From assembly GCA_965199175.1 (NCBI GenBank), contig OZ240684.1, forward strand, positions 1,550,001 to 1,614,000: a stretch of 64,000 nt of DNA, written 5' to 3'. Below are positions 61,193 to 64,000 of the stretch, piece after piece. Both the position numbers and the translations under genes were made by a program. Each line of letters begins with the position of its first letter. Position 1 is the stretch's first letter. A model generated the notes under the pieces. It had not been told where the DNA came from and ran no database searches. It saw only the letters and a program-made list of their open reading frames with translations. The stretch is from G963923945 sp965199175 (GTDB taxonomy: Bacteria > Pseudomonadota > Alphaproteobacteria > G963923945).

Positions 61193-63082
61193 TTAATCTC
61201 CCAGTGCCAGGCCCTCACGGCGCGGATCAGCCGCCCCCAATAACCGGTCATCAGGCAAAATTTGTATCGTGTGTAACCCGCTGGTCATTGGAAAAAATAC
61301 AACCTCATGCCCCCAGCCGGATAACACAGCCGCCTGGTCTTCCAATGCCTGTCCTTCCTCCAGTTCGGTGGGACCATTGCGTGACCCGATATGAGGCAAC
61401 GCCATAGCTCTCTGAGGCGCAAGGCCAAAATCAAGAATACGCACCAGATGCTCTAAAACATAATTGATAATCCGGGACCCTCCCGGTGAGCCGGTGAGAA
61501 GAATCAGACGACCCTCAGCATCAAAAACCATCACCGGCGTCATAGAACTCCGGGGACGTTTCCCCGGCTCAATCCGGTTGGCCACCATACGGCCATCTCT
61601 TTCAGGACGAAAAGAAAAATCAGTGAGCTGATTATTAAGCAAAAATCCACCCACCATCATCCGCGACCCAAAAGCACTCTCAATGCTCGACGTCATGGAA
61701 ACCGCATGGCCCCGATCATCACGAATCACGAAATGGCTGGTTGAGGGCAGAGCAATGCTCTGACCATCGATGAAATGAGTCCCATCCAATCCAGACGGAT
61801 GTCCTGGCTGAGCACGGCCAAGACTCCGGTCAGATTTCAAAAGAGCCGCCCGGTCGCGGAGGTACTGCTCTTCCAGAAGCCCGGCAACCGGAACGGCAAC
61901 AAAATCAGCATCAGCCAGATAACGGTCCCGGTCTGCATAGGCCAGCCGTGCTGCCTCCGTCATCCGGTGAAGGGTCGCAGGGTCAAGAACTGTGCTATCG
62001 CCCCAATCAATGGTTTCGAGAATGCCCAATGCCTGCAACAGCGTCACCCCACCTGAGGTTGGTGGTGGAAAACTACAGATTCGCCAAACCCGGTAAGGTC
62101 GGCACAGCGGTGAGCGCATTTTGGCCTGATATTCAGCCATATCACGGCGACTGAGAAAGCCAGGATTGCGCCAGGCCGTGCGCACTGTTGTGACAATCGC
62201 ATCACTCAAATCGCCCCGGTAGAACAGATCGGCCCCCTGGTCAGACAAAGACCGCAATGTATTGGCAAAGTGCCGATTGCGCAGCAGCATTCCAACCGGC
62301 ACCGCCCTACCATCGGAACGGTAATACAGTGCCCGGGCCTGCGGATCGTCCCGCAAAAACGGATCTTGCTCCAATAAGCTGTTTAACCGGGCTGTTACCC
62401 GGAATCCATCCTCAGCCAGGGAAATGGCCGGCGCAAACAAATCTGCCCAGGGCAACCGGCCATGCTGCCGATGAGCCGCATCCAATAAAGCCAGAACCCC
62501 GGGAACCCCGACCGATAACCCACCAACCACCGCATCATAAAAACCACGTGGCTGACCTTCGGAATCCAGAAAAACGGTCGGCTTGATCGCGGCAGGAGCC
62601 GTTTCGCGACCATCATAACCATAGATGTTTTGGGTCCCGGCATCATAATACAGCAGGAAAGCACCACCGCCGATACCAGATGATTGCGGCTCAACCAAAT
62701 TAAGAACAAGTTGAACAGCAATCGCCGCATCAATGGCTGATCCGCCCTGGCGCAAAATATCAAGACCGGCCTGGGTCGCCAAAGGATTGGCTGTCACCAC
62801 CATATGCCGCTGAGCCACGACCCCGTCAACAGGCATCACAGAAAGGGTATGTGCCGACTCCGGGGCTGCCCTTCCCAGATCATGATCACCGCTCTGCCGA
62901 CCACAGCCAGCCAGCAACACGCAAGCAGTCAGAAAGAACAAAAAACCCCCAAATACCCGGCAATTCAGGGGTCTTACAACCCCGCTGAGGCCCCGGATAA
63001 AAACCGTCTTTCTGTTTGGCCGTCTTCTGTTCATCCACATCAATGCGGTCATCCTGTCCTGACTGGAACAATTTTGGTTCAT
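61193..63082 (-). CDS. ggt: Gamma-glutamyltransferase, predicted lipoprotein
   Basis: 629-residue precursor. Long basic N-terminus, hydrophobic segment and lipobox LLAGC (Cys60). GGT fold with ANPLATQAGLDILRQGGSAIDAAIA, SGIGGGAFLLYYD, the autoprocessing/nucleophile Thr448 in STSHFVIRDD (start of the small subunit), SMTPVMVFD and the GSPGGSRIINYV oxyanion region. It hydrolyses gamma-glutamyl bonds of glutathione in the periplasm. Convergent with the histidine kinase gene, 66 bp apart. Confidence 0.95.
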   Translation of the reverse strand: MNQNCSSQDRMTALMWMNRRRPNRKTVFIRGLSGVVRPLNCRVFGGFLFFLTACVLLAGCGRQSGDHDLGRAAPESAHTLSVMPVDGVVAQRHMVVTANPLATQAGLDILRQGGSAIDAAIAVQLVLNLVEPQSSGIGGGAFLLYYDAGTQNIYGYDGRETAPAAIKPTVFLDSEGQPRGFYDAVVGGLSVGVPGVLALLDAAHRQHGRLPWADLFAPAISLAEDGFRVTARLNSLLEQDPFLRDDPQARALYYRSDGRAVPVGMLLRNRHFANTLRSLSDQGADLFYRGDLSDAIVTTVRTAWRNPGFLSRRDMAEYQAKMRSPLCRPYRVWRICSFPPPTSGGVTLLQALGILETIDWGDSTVLDPATLHRMTEAARLAYADRDRYLADADFVAVPVAGLLEEQYLRDRAALLKSDRSLGRAQPGHPSGLDGTHFIDGQSIALPSTSHFVIRDDRGHAVSMTSSIESAFGSRMMVGGFLLNNQLTDFSFRPERDGRMVANRIEPGKRPRSSMTPVMVFDAEGRLILLTGSPGGSRIINYVLEHLVRILDFGLAPQRAMALPHIGSRNGPTELEEGQALEDQAAVLSGWGHEVVFFPMTSGLHTIQILPDDRLLGAADPRREGLALGD

Positions 63083-63299
63083 TCAAACCCTCTGATCAAG
63101 AGTGCTTGCCAAATATAAAGGGGCCAGTATAATCAGAAATGTTTTATTGCAGCGCACAATAATACCCAATTTTTAATATCCGGTTTTTGGTCTTTCAGAA
63201 TAATCCCTTGACCTTTCATACTGGCATCATCCACCCGGTATCATTGATCCGGTCTTAAGATTATGCTGGTCGCTTTAGATATATATTGCATAAAATCTC

Positions 63300-64000
63300 A
63301 TGGAAATTTCTGATCGCATATCCCGCCTGTCAATCCCCGATATCCGCGCCCGTAAGGAAAACGGCGGGAAGCTGGCTTGCCTCACCGCCTATACCGCACC
63401 GATGGCACGTCTCATTGACCCCCATATTGATATCATATTGGTCGGCGATTCCTTAGGAATGGTCATTTATGGTCTGGATAATACTCTTTCTGTAACCCTG
63501 GACATGATGACCGCCCATGGTACGGCAGTCGTACGCAACACCCGACAAGCCTGTGTTGTGGTCGATATGCCCTTTGGCAGTTATCAGGAATCACCATCCA
63601 TCGCTTTCCGGAATGCGGCCCGGCTGATGCGTGAAACCGGCTGCTGCGCCATTAAGATGGAAGGCGGGGTCGAGATGGCCGAAACTGTCGCTTTCCTCAG
63701 TCAGCGCCATATTCCGGTCATGGGCCATGTTGGCCTGATGCCGCAGGGAGTTTGGCAAACCGGTGGCTATCGGGCCCGGGGACAAACCACCGATGAAGCC
63801 AACCAGATTCTTGACGATGCCCGGGCGATTGCCCGGGCCGGTGCTTTTGCGCTTGTTGTTGAAGGTGTCTGGGAGGACTGTGCCCGACGCATAACCGAGT
63901 CCATCGATATCCCGGTGATCGGTATCGGTGCATCGCCATCCTGTGATGGCCAGATTTTAGTGAGTGAAGACATGCTGGGTCTGCATCGACAACATATACC
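63300..64000 (+). CDS. panB: 3-Methyl-2-oxobutanoate hydroxymethyltransferase (partial, runs off the right edge)
   Basis: First 233 residues visible, ATG at 63300. PanB catalyses the first committed step of pantothenate synthesis, using methylene-tetrahydrofolate. Motifs: KLACLTAYTAPMARL, VGDSLGMVIYG (D50/S51), VVVDMPFGSYQ (D89), IKMEGG (K119, E121), PVMGHVGLMPQ, and IPVIGIGASPSCDGQILV. No strong Shine-Dalgarno sequence is seen. Divergent from ggt with a 217-bp gap. Confidence 0.95.
   Translation, partial: MEISDRISRLSIPDIRARKENGGKLACLTAYTAPMARLIDPHIDIILVGDSLGMVIYGLDNTLSVTLDMMTAHGTAVVRNTRQACVVVDMPFGSYQESPSIAFRNAARLMRETGCCAIKMEGGVEMAETVAFLSQRHIPVMGHVGLMPQGVWQTGGYRARGQTTDEANQILDDARAIARAGAFALVVEGVWEDCARRITESIDIPVIGIGASPSCDGQILVSEDMLGLHRQHI

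Overview
This window looks like chromosomal DNA from a methylotrophic alphaproteobacterium, possibly a Rhodospirillales-like lineage. Three things point there: gene order (petA-petB; cca preceded by a small DUF6111-type gene; MoxR-DUF58-DUF4159; argD-argF; rpmH-rnpA-yidD-yidC-engB), a complete lanthanide-type methanol dehydrogenase and PQQ locus, and folate/pterin genes of the kind found in methylotrophs. No tools were available, so all names come from motifs and gene order read by eye.

Layout. 1-5.1 kb: cytochrome bc1 genes (petB runs off the left edge; petA), trmL, hemF, cca and a small membrane protein. 5.4-12.6 kb: a four-gene MoxR/DUF58/DUF4159/GATase-like membrane operon, followed by a GC-rich palindromic repeat array. 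13-18.3 kb: NfeD, stomatin/SPFH, MscS channel, glutathione synthase and an ABC-2 permease. 18.4-21.5 kb: a three-gene cassette (MotA-like channel with a long coiled tail, MotB/OmpA-like stator, HNH nuclease) with the architecture of Zorya type II anti-phage defence. It sits between housekeeping genes. 21.8-30 kb: argD, argF, a lipoprotein, trkH, folE, apaG, metZ and a radical SAM gene, then tRNA-Gly(CCC).

31.2-49.4 kb is the methanol oxidation island. It starts with a PQQ-dehydrogenase-associated ABC system (substrate-binding protein, YVTN beta-propeller, ATPase, permease) plus two unknown secreted proteins. Three pqqA genes in a row follow, two of them on a tandemly duplicated segment of about 0.4 kb and each with its own terminator. 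Then come pqqBCDE, and on the opposite strand xoxF-xoxG-xoxJ (Ln-dependent methanol dehydrogenase, its cytochrome c and its periplasmic binding protein). Across a 1.1 kb AT-rich spacer lie a SoxYZ-like carrier and two unknown secreted proteins. PqqA-E make the cofactor, XoxF uses it to oxidise methanol in the periplasm, and XoxG passes electrons toward the respiratory chain. folB and an amino-acid-kinase (MfnE-like) gene at 49.8-51 kb may serve pterin/methanofuran cofactors for formaldehyde oxidation.

51-64 kb: engB-yidC-yidD-rnpA-rpmH (read on the minus strand), an orphan DNA methyltransferase, an outer-membrane beta-barrel gene broken by an amber codon in its signal peptide, a VTT-family membrane protein paired with a MerA-like flavoprotein, a histidine kinase, gamma-glutamyltransferase, and panB running off the right edge. 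Short tandem repeats (14-19 bp units, 2-4 copies) occur in many intergenic gaps and are a conspicuous trait of this genome.
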